Shown here piece after piece: positions 21,759 through 33,598 of a stretch of 64,000 bases of DNA (position 1 is its first letter; every line of letters starts with the position of its first letter). The stretch is from Tetracentron sinense (taxonomy: Eukaryota; Streptophyta; Magnoliopsida; Trochodendrales; Trochodendraceae): positions 19,854,826 to 19,918,825 of the forward strand of contig CM026559.1 in NCBI GenBank assembly GCA_015143295.1. Reading direction: 5' to 3'. The notes beneath the pieces were generated by a model. It searched no databases. It was not told the origin of the DNA and saw nothing but the letters and a program-made list of their open reading frames with translations. The position numbers were made by a program, and so were the translations under genes.

Positions 21759-24159
21759 GAGAACGTGGTCCTCACGTGCTTTGCCTTGGATTTGAAGAAT
21801 CCAAGCCTTTGGGGTGATCTTGAGTTCCCAAACCCTTGATTTCCTCTAAGATGATGCCCTAGGTTAAAAACCCCTTTTTCTTCTCTCTCACTCTCTCTCA
21901 AAATATTGCTAAGGGTGTTTATGAACACCCTTGGCTCGAGCAAGCCCTTATAGGCAAGTGTGGAATGCCCAAAAGACAATAAAGCCCTTAATGAAATTTC
22001 TGCAAAACGCGAAGGACCGAGCGACCGGTGTTTTGACCGTGCTCTCGGTCAAAAACCACCTCTCTGGAATTTTTCCCCATACAAATTTTTGGACCAGTCG
22101 ATAGATACCGATCAATCGGTTGTGGACCGATCGATCGCTACTTTGGGCCGAGCGATCGGTCCTTTGCAAATTTTGACACAGTCCATTTCCTACTCAATTC
22201 CACTACTTGGACTTATCCCCCTTCTATTCTAACCCTCTAAGAACATGCCTAGGATCTTTCTAAATCTATGGCATATTATTAAATATTTTATTTAACTATT
22301 TATAGCATTCTTGCAAAATTCTCAACGGTTTCCAAATTCTCATTTTATGGAAAATGGAGATTACAAAAGCTTCATGCTTTGTCACGCATTCCAAGACATC
22401 TCATGCTATCATCACTTGAATCAAACAAAAGGGGGCTCCCCCTACCTTTTTTCTGAGTCGGAGTCACTTGCCGCTACCAAATGAGTAAGCTACAGAATAA
22501 CACGGCTTGAACGACGAGCATCCTCCTGGGATTTAGAAAGTCGTAGTGAGGTAGGGGTGGAAAGGAACAAGCAACGGAGGAGCGCTTACAAAAGTTCAGG
22601 GGTTCTACACTCTCAATCTCATACTTTCTGTTATAAAATAATTTCATTTACATCTTGAGTCAGTCACACATTAATTTTTTTACAATCACTTCCAAATCTT
22701 TATGAATCTTCAACATCTTCATCATACTAAAGTTGTAGGCATTTTGGCCATCTCTCACATTATCCTTTTTGAAATCGTTATCAGAGAAAGTTGGCTTGTT
22801 TGGGACTTCTAAAGCCAGCCTCATTAATAAGCACCGACAATGACAGCAAAGCAAAACAAAAGAACAAAGAATTACAAACAGGAGGGTTGGTTAGACACAA
22901 ATATGAAAATACCAATAACTTTTATAATATTTAATCTTGAATAAACATCTAAATAAATTATTAGTTAATGTACTAATATATTATTGTATTAAATAATAAT
23001 ATATTATTATATTTATTATTTTCTATATATATATTAACATTATTTAATAATACAACCATATAAAGTAAATAATTCATTAACATTAGTATTTTATCAATTT
23101 ATTTATAATAATATGTTTCAATTATAATCTTATAATAATAACGTTAAATAATATATTTTTATTTTTATATTACATAATTAATAGTTGAAACTTTTCCAAA
23201 TTGAAGTTATTTGGGAAATTCATGAAGGAATCTCCTCAAATCGACAAATCTCGAAAAAGAAATCTAGGGTATAATTTCTGAGTAACGATCCTTCTCGTCA
23301 AGGAATGTGAAAATTTTGGCCATTTGAGTTCACGACCAGATTGGGATATGAAGCTATCAATTTATTCTCTTAACTCCAGTCTAAGAAAGAAAGAGCATGG
23401 CCTCCGGATCCATGTTCTTCTGGAAAGAAGAAGTTGTGCCAAATAGGGGTGTGCAGGGTTGGATTGGATATTTCTTATGGTATCGAAAGGAGTATGTTCC
23501 TCAAGTTGGAAATGTATTTCTTTATAGCAAAGACCGAGAATGAATCCCATTCCAAAACATGTCAAAGAACGAAAGCATGAAGATATCATATTTAAAAACA
23601 TAGACACACACCTAGAGGATAAAAATTGAAGAGGTGGAAAAAAATTTCAATATCTAGTTTAATGGCTCAAGTGAAGGAAGACGTCATATATAATCACAGG
23701 GACACACTCGTAGAAGATTGAATCTAAACCACTTGCGAGCTATTCACCTAGAAATCCTTACTCCTTGGTACAAATACCGAAGTCCAGTAAGATGGTATTT
23801 ACCTCAAAATGTCAATTTTTCATCACCTGGAATAATATAATAAACCGAGTGCAACAAATTAGTTGAAATTGCTGATATGATAAGTCCTGTAAGTGCCAAT
23901 TTTATTGCAATGGAGTAGAAACATCACCTTCATTGAAACTTCCAGAATTACGATTCCTCTTATATATCCTACTTTTTAGTGATACTGTGATCACACCGGT
24001 ATCACGGGAGATGTCTACCCATATCTTCCTAGAAGGATTTTATAGCAGGAAGATGGAATGAGGTGTTGATTTGTTGGTATGGGATTTACAGGTGGAAGTA
24101 TATATATAGAGAGAAACGGAGGAGACGTGATGATGAGGAAATGCCCAATCACGCATGTT

Positions 24160-24440
24160 TATGTTTGGGGAGATGAAAGGCGAGGGAATGGGAATGAAGA
24201 GAGTGTGTTTTACTTTAATTTGAGAGATGTGATGTCCAACGCCTCTTTGGGGAGATGAAAGGATGGTGAGTGGGTCCCACTTTATTTGAGGGATGATATT
24301 AATGACTTGATATACATTTAAGGGAAGAGATGGAAGGAGAGTGAAGGAGAGAAAACGTCACAAGTCCCAAATCCCAACCATGTCTCTTTGGGAGATGAAA
24401 GAGTGATAAAGAATGGATGAGTCCCACTTCACTTGAGATA
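24160..24440. repeat. Three degenerate direct repeats in the old Helitron
   Basis: GGGGAGATGAAAGG-type blocks followed by GAGT(G)GGTCCCACTT occur near 24168, 24240 and 24370. The surrounding 22615-24735 is otherwise AT-rich and non-coding. Confidence 0.5.
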
Positions 24441-24735
24441 ATATAGATTAATTAAAAGAAGGAATGAGTATAAGTAATTTAATATAATAATTAATTTAAT
24501 AAAAACTACTTCAGTAGTGGGAGATATTTAGGAGTCATGTGAGAGAGTAAAGGTGAGCATTTAACCTATTATTTAATTAGAAATGAAGAACAATAATTAA
24601 AGATGACATGTCATCTTCTTATTTGATCAATTAAATAGTAGATGTCACGTCAACAGACACATGACATCTCCAAGAATAGAGAATGGAGGTCATTGAGATA
24701 TGCCACGAGGAACCAACCGACATATAGTATTAGTA

Positions 24736-26096
24736 CTAGTAAGAAGCCCGTGCGATGCACGGTTACACTAATATAAGATGACAAATTAAAATGATAATAA
24801 TAATAATGTATAAATCTCAAATTTCTATAATCTTATGGTGTTTTATGCAAGTTAGTCTGTACAGTTATATGCTCTACACTATCAAAAAAAAAAATCTAAT
24901 CAATGCCTATTCCAATTATCAATAAAAACTAAAGGAAAAAATAGCAAGCCTTCCTAGCCCTAAGTGACGGGCCTACATCTCATAAGAGGGCTTGAAGGCT
25001 TCATTTAAACCGCCAAATGACAAAAAAAAATTCTAAAATAAATTACAGAAACAACATGCGGAACATTCATGATCATGTATTGCGTTTCGGGGTATAAATT
25101 ACAAATTATTAGAAGAAAATAAGTACACGTGAAATCTAAATATTCCATTCATGGAGTGTCAAAAGTGGGTGCAAGAGCTATAAGGTGCATGACACAACAT
25201 TGCCCATTTATAATGAGGATTCATAAAGAAGCCTTGATTTTTTTTTTATAACACATCAAACACAGACACACACAACACAAATGCAGCCCTATAATCTCAA
25301 TTCAAGTCTTTATGGAGGATTTATAACTTGGGAACGTTGCATCTCATTAAATTTGAGAAGAGAGAATATGGGGGCTTTAGAATGCATTATGGAGTTATGT
25401 CCTTTCAGTTACTGTAATGTTTGATTCCCTTGTAGGGTTGAAATAATAAAAACGTTTCATTTAAAAGATAGCTATGAGGGAGAGAACCGTTTGAGTCTTA
25501 TTAGTTAGGATTAAAACACTATCCATTAAAACATTTCATTTAAGAGAGAGCTATTGAGGGAGAAAATTGTTTCCACATCCCCTCCCTCCATAAATATGAA
25601 CACTAATCCCCTCCCTCCATAAAAATGATTACTAATCTTCTTCTGATCACACCTCTATAATAAGCCTACACAAAGATGCAACTTGCACTTATGAGAGATA
25701 AATAGGCGTATTTAAGAGTGGGAGAGAAGGTTTAAGAGGTGGAGAGATGTTTGAGAGTGACGGATTTAAGAGAGATAAATAGGCATATTTAAGATACAGA
25801 AATAGACGTAGAGATAAATAGACCTATTTAAGAGGGGTTAAGAGGTATAAATTGAGGGAGGAGAGTTTAAGATGACACCCTTTGAAGTTGACACATGTCC
25901 ACAACCATCTCTAAGGCTGCCATGTGTCAACCCAACTGCTTGGGTTTCATAGTAAGTAATGATAGAAATAAAGGTGGGTCCCACCATTTGCTTAGTTGGC
26001 CTCCCAAATGAAAATTAGGCTTAGGTGGCACCAAGAGAAAAACATAGGTGGCATCATTAGAAACACTCTAACTGCATTTTATAGTAGTAGTATAGA
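24736..26096 (-). mobile_element. Helitron A, non-autonomous
   Basis: Minus-strand 5' end TCTATACTACTACTATAAAA at 26096. The 3' end has a perfect hairpin CCGTGC-ATC-GCACGG then GCTTCTTACTAG ending at 24736, followed by T. It is 1361 bp with no coding capacity. Inside are several copies of GAGATAAATAGGCRTATTTAAGA (25698-25835) and of CCCCTCCCTCCATAAA (25577-25625). Its 5' flank is now the 3' end of Helitron B. Confidence 0.75.
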
Positions 26097-27019
26097 CTAG
26101 CTGACACCCCGTGCGATGCACAGCACGACCGCATGAATGTGTATATAAAGAAGAAAAAATACCCGTGCTAGTCATCTTTATGTCTCTATTTTATAGAGTG
26201 ACTTGAAATATTTAAAAACCTTGAGTGATCTCAAGATGGATCGTACCATCACTAAGTATTCCTCAATAATATTAGAAATTCAAATAAGAAACTAAATAGA
26301 ATTACCTTAGGCAGTGTATCTAATGTAATTAGTCGTGCCCCAAAATACCCCCTACGAGTTAAGATACTTTGACGACGTGACTTATCCTTCAAACCATCCT
26401 GCAAGAGTATACAAGGCAAACTAAATAGTGAACTGAAAATTTCTTTAATGACTTAACTGTATTCCAAGTGCAATTGATTACAATACCTGACGATAAACTA
26501 AGACATGTACATAAAGTCTTTAACTCGAGTTACCAACTCAAGGGATACACATATCCCCAAAAATAAAACCCAAAATACATGTCTCTCTCACTCAACCCAA
26601 TCATTGGCCACATACCAAGACTCCTAACATCCAGACAATAATCCCGAGCAAACTCCTACTCTCCATGAACCGCCTTGATCTAAGGACCTAGAGCATATGT
26701 AACGAACTGTGAACCTGCCGACATCAATATGTACGGCTGAGTATGGAATACTCACCGAGTACAAGCTACTAGCTAACAATAGTAATAACAATAATAAGTC
26801 ATGCGTGGTACAGTTCATCATCATATCAACATAATCAGAGTGTCGAAGCTAAGATAAAACAATGAATGTAAAATCTTGAATATCATCTAATAAATCATGC
26901 CTTATCTTCATGCTTTAACCAATCTTGTTTCAATTTCCTCATGGGTTCCTTATACGTCTTATGCATCTTGTCGTTACCATACACATCTTATCAAATTCTT
27001 TATTTCACTTGTCTTATTT

Positions 27020-27720
27020 AGCTAGTACCCGAACTATGAAATGGACGAACGTACTAGGATCTTGTCATTCTTGCTTGTTTTGTTTGCCTAGTACCCGAAA
27101 TACAAAATGGACGGACATACTAGGTTCTTGTCTTGTTTAACTAGTACCCGAACTATGACATGGACGAACATACTAGGTTCTTGTCTTGCTTTACTAATGC
27201 CCGGACTATAATGGAACGGAACACATTAGCATCTTGTCTTGTCTAGTACCCGAACTATGAAATGGACGGACATACTAGGTTCTTGTCCTGCTTTACTAAT
27301 GCCTGGACTATAATGGAACGAAACACATTAGCATCTTGTCTTGTCTTGACTAGTACCCGAACTATGAAATGGATGGACATACTAGGTTCTTGTCTTGTTT
27401 AACTAGTACCCGAACTATGAAATGGACGAACAAACTAGGTTCTTGTCTTACTTTACTAATGTCCGGACTATAATGGAACGGAACACAATAGCATCTTGTC
27501 TTGTCTTGACTAGTACCCGAACTATGAAATGGACAGACATATTAGGTTCTTGTCTTGTTTAACTAGTACCCGAACTATGAAATAGATGGACATACTAGGT
27601 TCTTGTCTTACTTTACTAATGCCCGGACTATAATGGAACGGAACACATTACCATCTTGTCTTGTCTTGACTAGTATCCGAACTATGAAATGGACGGACAT
27701 GCTAGGTTCTTGTCTTGCTT
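27020..27720 (-). repeat. Two-type hairpin minisatellite (LARD left LTR)
   Basis: About nine type-a units (CTAGTACCCGAACTATG ... CATACTAG) are interspersed with about four type-b units (CTAATGCCCGGACTATA ... CACATTAG), each about 52 bp. Type-a stems pair CUAGUA with UACUAG; type-b stems pair CUAAUG with CAUUAG, so base pairs change but pairing is kept. The other LTR has about eight and three (34288-34880). Confidence 0.85.
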
Positions 27721-28803
27721 GCTTCTCTTGTTTTCTTGTGAGCCATGTATGACATATCCGGGGGATATGCCCTACCCTTGATCGGGCCGATGTTCAGCAT
27801 TGTCATTCGGTTCGTAAATCAAGTGTTTTGTTCTTGTCGTGTTCTTGTGTTTATCCTAATATTTTTGAAAAGATTGATTCATGTGTGCGTGCGTGCGTTT
27901 GCAAAACAATTGGTGATATCATGGTGGCTTGCATCAATAAAGCATTATATAGTATTTCTTCCATTTTCATAGATATGTGGGATTTTAAGGAAAACATGTA
28001 GAACAATTTATCCAATTTACTAATCCATCAATAAACATGTGAGATTTGAAGGAACATACATTTCATTTGTTTAAAACTACTAAATTGGGGAAATCCCTAA
28101 GTCATAGTTCATAAGCTGGGATTTTCGTTTCCATACATGCATTTCATCGAGCACGAGGCTTCCAACATCTTCATAGTGTTTTATTCATGTTCTTATGTTC
28201 AAGCATTTCATCAAACACCTTGCATGCAACATTTTTCTAACTTTCATTGATGTTTTCCTAGTCTTAGATTCACAACTTATTCATGCATTTTATTAACGTG
28301 TGGTGTTCAACCCTTTGAAAATCACATATAGCATCTCAATTTTTATTAAAGTCGTGTGAGAATTTAACAAGCATATAGAGTATTTGAACAAAATCACCAT
28401 TTAGGAAAAAAATACATAAATCATGCTTTCATAACTCTTCATTTAATTCATTGCATTCCCATTCATGCATTTTATCAAACAAGTGACATTCAATATTTCT
28501 TTATAGTCTTTTGTTCATGTTCTTATGATTCAAGCATTCCATCAAACACATTGAGTGCATGTATTATTGATACATTGCCCTTCCACCATTTTCATCACAC
28601 CACATTCATCACTACCTTTGGCATCCAATCGCCTCAAACAAAATCTCACACATCATTCACCACTTAGTTATCTTGTATAATTTAGGCATCATTGATCTTA
28701 GGTAAGAAATTGGAGATACACATGCTCAATCCTACTTATTTTCAAGGAAAACTAAGTAAATACTAATTGAGCTTGTAAGGGTGTACTAACCTTTATGATC
28801 AAC

Positions 28804-31041
28804 TGTAGAACCCCGAAACTTTTTGTATATGCCTTGGGATGTGTGTCAAGGCATGATGCCTTGTAATATCCGATTTCATGAAAATAGAATTGGAACTTTT
28901 GAAAATAGTTTCAAGAATGCTATAATTAATTAAATAAATTATTTAGTAATGTCTATAAGCCTAGAAAGTGTCCTAGTCAAGTTTAGAAGATGTTAGAATA
29001 GAAGTAGAATAGGTCCAAGTAGTGGATTGGATGGAAAATAGACTCAGTTCCAAAGTTTGCAGAGCACCGATCGCTCGGTCCATTGTAGCGATCGATTGGT
29101 CCACAACTGGTCGATCGGTAGCTATCAACTGGTTAACTTTTTTGTATGGAAAAATTTTCCAGAGAGCATATTTTTGATCGAGGCTCGATCAAGAACACCG
29201 ATCGCTCGGTAGGCGACTGATCGCTCAGTATTGACCGCCAATCGATTCGTATATCGCGTTTTGCAGAAATTTCAGTAAGGGCTTTTTCGTCTTTTGGGCA
29301 TTAAACCCTTGCCTATTAAGGCTTGCCCGAGCCTTGAGGGCTTCATTCACCTCACTTGGAGTATTTGAGAGAAAGGGAGGGGAAAAAGGAGATTCTAACC
29401 TAGGGTTTTCATTGGGAAGGAATCCAAGGGTTTGAAGACCCTAGATCATCATAAGCTCGGATCTCTTCAAGTTCACAGCTCAAAATCGTGAGGAGCACTT
29501 TCCCTAAGCTAGGGCAGCAACTCCATGCACGGGTTGGAGGATTTTCCTCACTTCTTCAAGGTCGGTACCTTTTGCTACCCTCCTAGTTCATACCTCCCTT
29601 TTTCTTTCCTTATTCTTTGTTTTCCCTCATCTATGACTATGCTATGAGTTAGGATGTATGTATGGAGATGGATGTTGGGCGAAGGATGCCATGTGAATGT
29701 GATGTGATGAATGAAATGGGAAGGGCATTGTACCAATAATAAACATAAGTGTGTGTTGTGAACACAAACCCACCTAGAAAAGTATGATATAGGCTTTAAC
29801 GAATAATGTACACACCATGTGTTTGATGAAATACCAAGGTGAAGAAAACGAGTTGTAAATCAAGAAGTGCATGCTTAAATGCTTATGAAATTGCTAGGGC
29901 TTATGATAGTGTAATTAATTGTTTTCCCTAAATTGCATGAATAATTACTTGCTCAATCAATGATGTTCTATGTATTGTTGAAATCCCCAAATGTCATATT
30001 TATTTCAAGTGAAAGTATGTACACGATCACACGAGCACGGCATGCATGACATGGTTTACCGATGATTTTCAAGAATAAGGATGTTAGAGGTGGGACATAT
30101 CCTACGATATGTCTTACCTTGCTTTTGACACGAGGGCAAGAACAAGCATAGTATAGGAGGGAGTTTACACTTCCCTTCCTTCCATGAGGGGTCACCCTTC
30201 ACTCACAAGTACGTATCATTGAAAGAAGGGTCTCCCTTCCCTCTCAAGTGCATACCATGAAAAAAGGGTCTCCCTTTCCTCTCAAGTGCATCTCACAAGC
30301 GCATCTCACAAGTTACATGAGCATATTGGAATCCCAAGCAAACACGCATGACACGCAGACATGGCACGTTTGACAAGATCAAGCAAGACAAACATGACAA
30401 GTTTTCAAGCACGAAACGAGTATTTTAAGTCAAGTCAAGTGCACGATGATTTCAAGAGTTTTATCGGCTTTTATGTGATGCAAGCATGACTATAAACTGC
30501 TTTACTTTCCTGTTATCATATGAATTGTTTCCTGCTTTATATATTGCTATTGTTATGTTATAACTGTTGGTTAGTATTTGGTACCCGCTGAGTATTCCAT
30601 GCTCAGTCGTACTTCTCATGTCGGCAGGTGATAGTGGAGCGGCTGCTCCTTTTGATATTTGTGTTCCTGGCCCTTGGGTAGAAGAGGAGTATGTTGAGGA
30701 ACCTACGGAGGAACCTCCTGTAGAGGGCTACTACTAGGTAGTGGATTCTGAGTGAGTTAGTGGGTGTGAGCTTGAGAGACTATGTTCTTGTATTTTGGCG
30801 GGTCTGTCCGCACTTTCTTTTGTGTTCTTATTTTGTTCAAAACTTGGATCATGTATATATATATACATAGAGGTTTTGGTTAGACTTCCACTGTGCTTTG
30901 TAGATATGTTTCCGCTTTCATTGTCCTCTATTGTATATGCTCCAGGTATTTTGCAGGTTGGTTTGTCAAGCAAGTCATATAAGTCATGATAGGTTATCCA
31001 AGATTCACTCAAATTCCTAGGATGGGTTTTGGGTCGCAACA
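28804..31041 (+). mobile_element. Solo LTR B, Tekay-like Ty3/gypsy
   Basis: TGTAGAACCCC to GGGTCGCAACA, 2238 bp, flanked by a perfect TCAAC target duplication (28799-28803, 31042-31046). It holds ACCGATCGATCGGT-type palindromes (29065-29250), a TATA-like CTATTAAGG (29313-29321), a hairpin minisatellite (30158-30280; arms GAAGGG/CCCTTC and AAAGGG/CCCTTT around TCT) and the shared stem-loop (30590-30604). It sits inside the left LTR of the coding-free element. Confidence 0.88.
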
Positions 31042-31298
31042 TCAACACTTTGATCTTGGAGAGAACCCCTTAGTTTGGAAAACCCCCCAACTTGATGGAG
31101 GGTGATCTCACTTGTAGAGAATGCTCTAAGCTTGAGGACGAAGGCAACCACTTGAGAAGGAATGTGATCCTTGCTTATTTTGGGAAGATCAATCTTGATC
31201 TTGATCTCCTCCTTCTTCAATCCACAATCCCCAATCTCTCTTCCCTTTCTCTCAATCCTTTTCTAGGTTTAGGGTAGCCAAAACCCCCAAATGGATTG

Positions 31299-31309
31299 TC
31301 TATTTATAG
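31299..31309 (-). promoter_or_regulatory. TATA box of the coding-free element's LTR
   Basis: The minus strand reads CTATAAATAG within a small palindrome (TTGTCTATTTATAGACAA). Upstream on that strand lie GACGATCGATCGTC palindromes (31362-31469). The right LTR has the same layout at 36217-36229 and 36271-36377. Confidence 0.5.
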
Positions 31310-31975
31310 ACAAATGGGTTAAAAACCCTCATTTCCGTGTCTTTAAAAAAACCAAATTGTGCTCTGACGATTGATAGTCAGTCGGGACGATCAATTGTCC
31401 ACATTCCTGAAAACTATCTAGATTTCTGGATTCCTGACGATCGATCATCGCCTTGGGACGATCGATCGTCAAAATCCCTGAGAGTTGTTCGGATTTTTGC
31501 ATTTTTGTATTTTGGCCATAACTTTTGACTCGCTCATTGGATTTTCACGATTCAACTTGCGTTGGATTCGTCTTTCAAAGTGGAACAACTTTATTTTATA
31601 AAAATCCTAATTTTGAGGTTTTATTTACCAAAAATGGCTCTAAATCCAGTTGATATGCGAATGGGTTTTATCAACCCATTTTTGCAGTAGATCTGATTTC
31701 GAAAATCGGACATTTGACTTAACCCCGACTCAAAATACAGAAAAGTGATCAACATGAACCTCGAAAAGGGTTCCAATACCTTTCCAAAAATTCAAGAATC
31801 GCTTGATTCTAATCATCGGTGACCAAACTACAGCTTCTTAAAGTTGAGGGTAATTCTAAGGCATTCCCATTCTTGACACCTTTGGCCCTTCCAATACTAG
31901 TGCCCTCGGCACTATTCCCTCACATTAACAGTGCTTGTACATGAATAGGGCTTGTAAAAAATCTAGGGCGCTACT

Positions 31976-33598
31976 TCCTCCCCCCTTATAGAAATTTCAT
32001 CCCCAAAATTAGAATGCTACGTGAACAAGAGAGGATACCATTCTCACACTTCATTTAGCTCGAACGAGCCTTCGTACTTAGTATCCTAAGACATGACAAA
32101 GGATTTATCAATCCGGTGCCAACCAATACCTAACTAGACACTCGCTCAGTAACAAGACGCCCTTGACTAACCACCGTCAAGAAAGTACATAAATCATATA
32201 TATTATATAGATAGCCTGTTATATACAGGCAACACATCACACTTCATTGAAATAGGCATATATACATATGAGCATTTATACACATATCAGTAAGCATACA
32301 TACATACATAAAGTTCTTAGCGGGGCTAAGTTCTTACGCTCGTTTTAAGGTATTAATTTAATAAGTAGTTTATCCATTTGAGTTATTTAAGCAACTTCCG
32401 GTGAATCTTTGTGATAGGTATGATGCTTCTACGATTGACATGATGCTTGCGAGGTGTGTGAAATGAATGTTATGTATGATGCCCATGTTCTGCATGATAC
32501 TTATGAGATGCGTGATGCTCATGCTATGTATGATGCTTATGCAATGTCTGATGCTAATGCCATGTATGAAATGCATGCTATGTATGAAACTGTATGCTAT
32601 TAATGAAAGTGCATGATTATCCTTGGAGTTTATAATTTATTTATCCTTTTGGACTGGGCACAGGGTCTAGAACGTGCCGCAGAATTAACGCGCATCTGTA
32701 TCTAGAACGGTTGGACTGAGCATTGAGTCTAGAACGTGCTGCAGAATTAAAGCGCATCTGTATTTGTATTTAGAAACGTTCATCAAACATCCATGAGCTT
32801 GTCTAAAATTTTATCTGTTCTTGGAGTTTATAAATATATTTATCAATTGGGACTAAGCACTGAGTCTAGGAGGTACTGCAGATAATGCGCATCTGTACCT
32901 AGAAACGTGCATCAAACATCCTTGAGCTGGTTAAAAATATATTTATATCTATATGTGTTTCTACTAGTCGTGGGGTTACATTGACTTATCGTCATACCGT
33001 TATGTGCGACTAATGCTTATTTGTGATGTAAGACACATTAAGTATAGTTTAACAAATCAATTATACCAGTACACATAATAGCATACATATCAAAACCTAT
33101 GTCCCTATTTTCGCAATAACTCTAAATCTACTAGACTTGTAAGATGAAGGAGAATCCTATAGTCTCACTAGGAAGGCTATTCCCTAAAGAGACCCCATAG
33201 CACCATGTATGACAAAGGACCTACCCCTCCCTTGTCAACCAACACCAAGGTTAGACTCTATCCTGAGTATTATAACAACTCGTGAGCCTAATAGGGAAAC
33301 CTGTTCATAAAGCATAGGTTTTCACTTACATATAACATATAGTATGCACCCAACACATAATATATAACACCAACATAAAAAAAACAACACATTATAGTAA
33401 AAGTAAATAAAATTTTTGGTTTTCCTAGCGAAAACAGACACTAACTTCGATTGAAATCAACCTGTTATAGCCAAAGACTAAGTGATTAGTCTACACTTGG
33501 AACACGACTCCTAAAATGAACCCAATGCCTTGGTTTGTTCGTGGTATCAAACTCTAACGACCCTACAGAACCTAATGCCTAAGCTCTGATACTACTTC
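31976..33598 (-). other. Internal region of the coding-free element
   Basis: No ORF has recognisable gag or pol motifs. Two repeat zones are visible. 32415-32590 is built from degenerate (C/T)ATG(A/T)TGCTTATG-like units. 32650-32945 holds three degenerate units with GGG/CTGAGCA..GAGTCTAGAACGTGC followed by GCGCATCTGTA. The plain stretches between them show nothing I recognise. Confidence 0.55.

Larger units (their letters stand above)
3447..22609 (-). mobile_element. Solo LTR A, Tekay-like Ty3/gypsy, split by a later element
   Basis: Read on the minus strand it begins TGTAGAACCCC at 22609 and ends GGGTCGCGACA at 3447. A perfect 5-bp target duplication CTCTC flanks it (3442-3446, 22610-22614). 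Its own sequence is 3447-5159 plus 21764-22609, about 2.56 kb. No internal region or second LTR is present, so it is a solo LTR, usually the product of recombination between two LTRs. It contains GATC palindromes (22015-22160), a TATA-like CCTATAAGGG (21945-21954), a hairpin minisatellite (4216-4410) and the shared stem-loop (3868-3882). Solo LTR B looks like a sister subfamily. Confidence 0.85.

Noticed and set aside
27020-27720. Regularly spaced repeats that look like a CRISPR array
   Set aside because: The spacing comes from two alternating minisatellite unit types inside a plant LTR; the array recurs in the partner LTR, and there are no cas genes or unique spacers.
29968-30195. Possible host ORFs inside solo LTR B and other LTRs
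   Set aside because: All fall inside LTR sequence, lack domains, and reflect the minisatellite or low-complexity composition.
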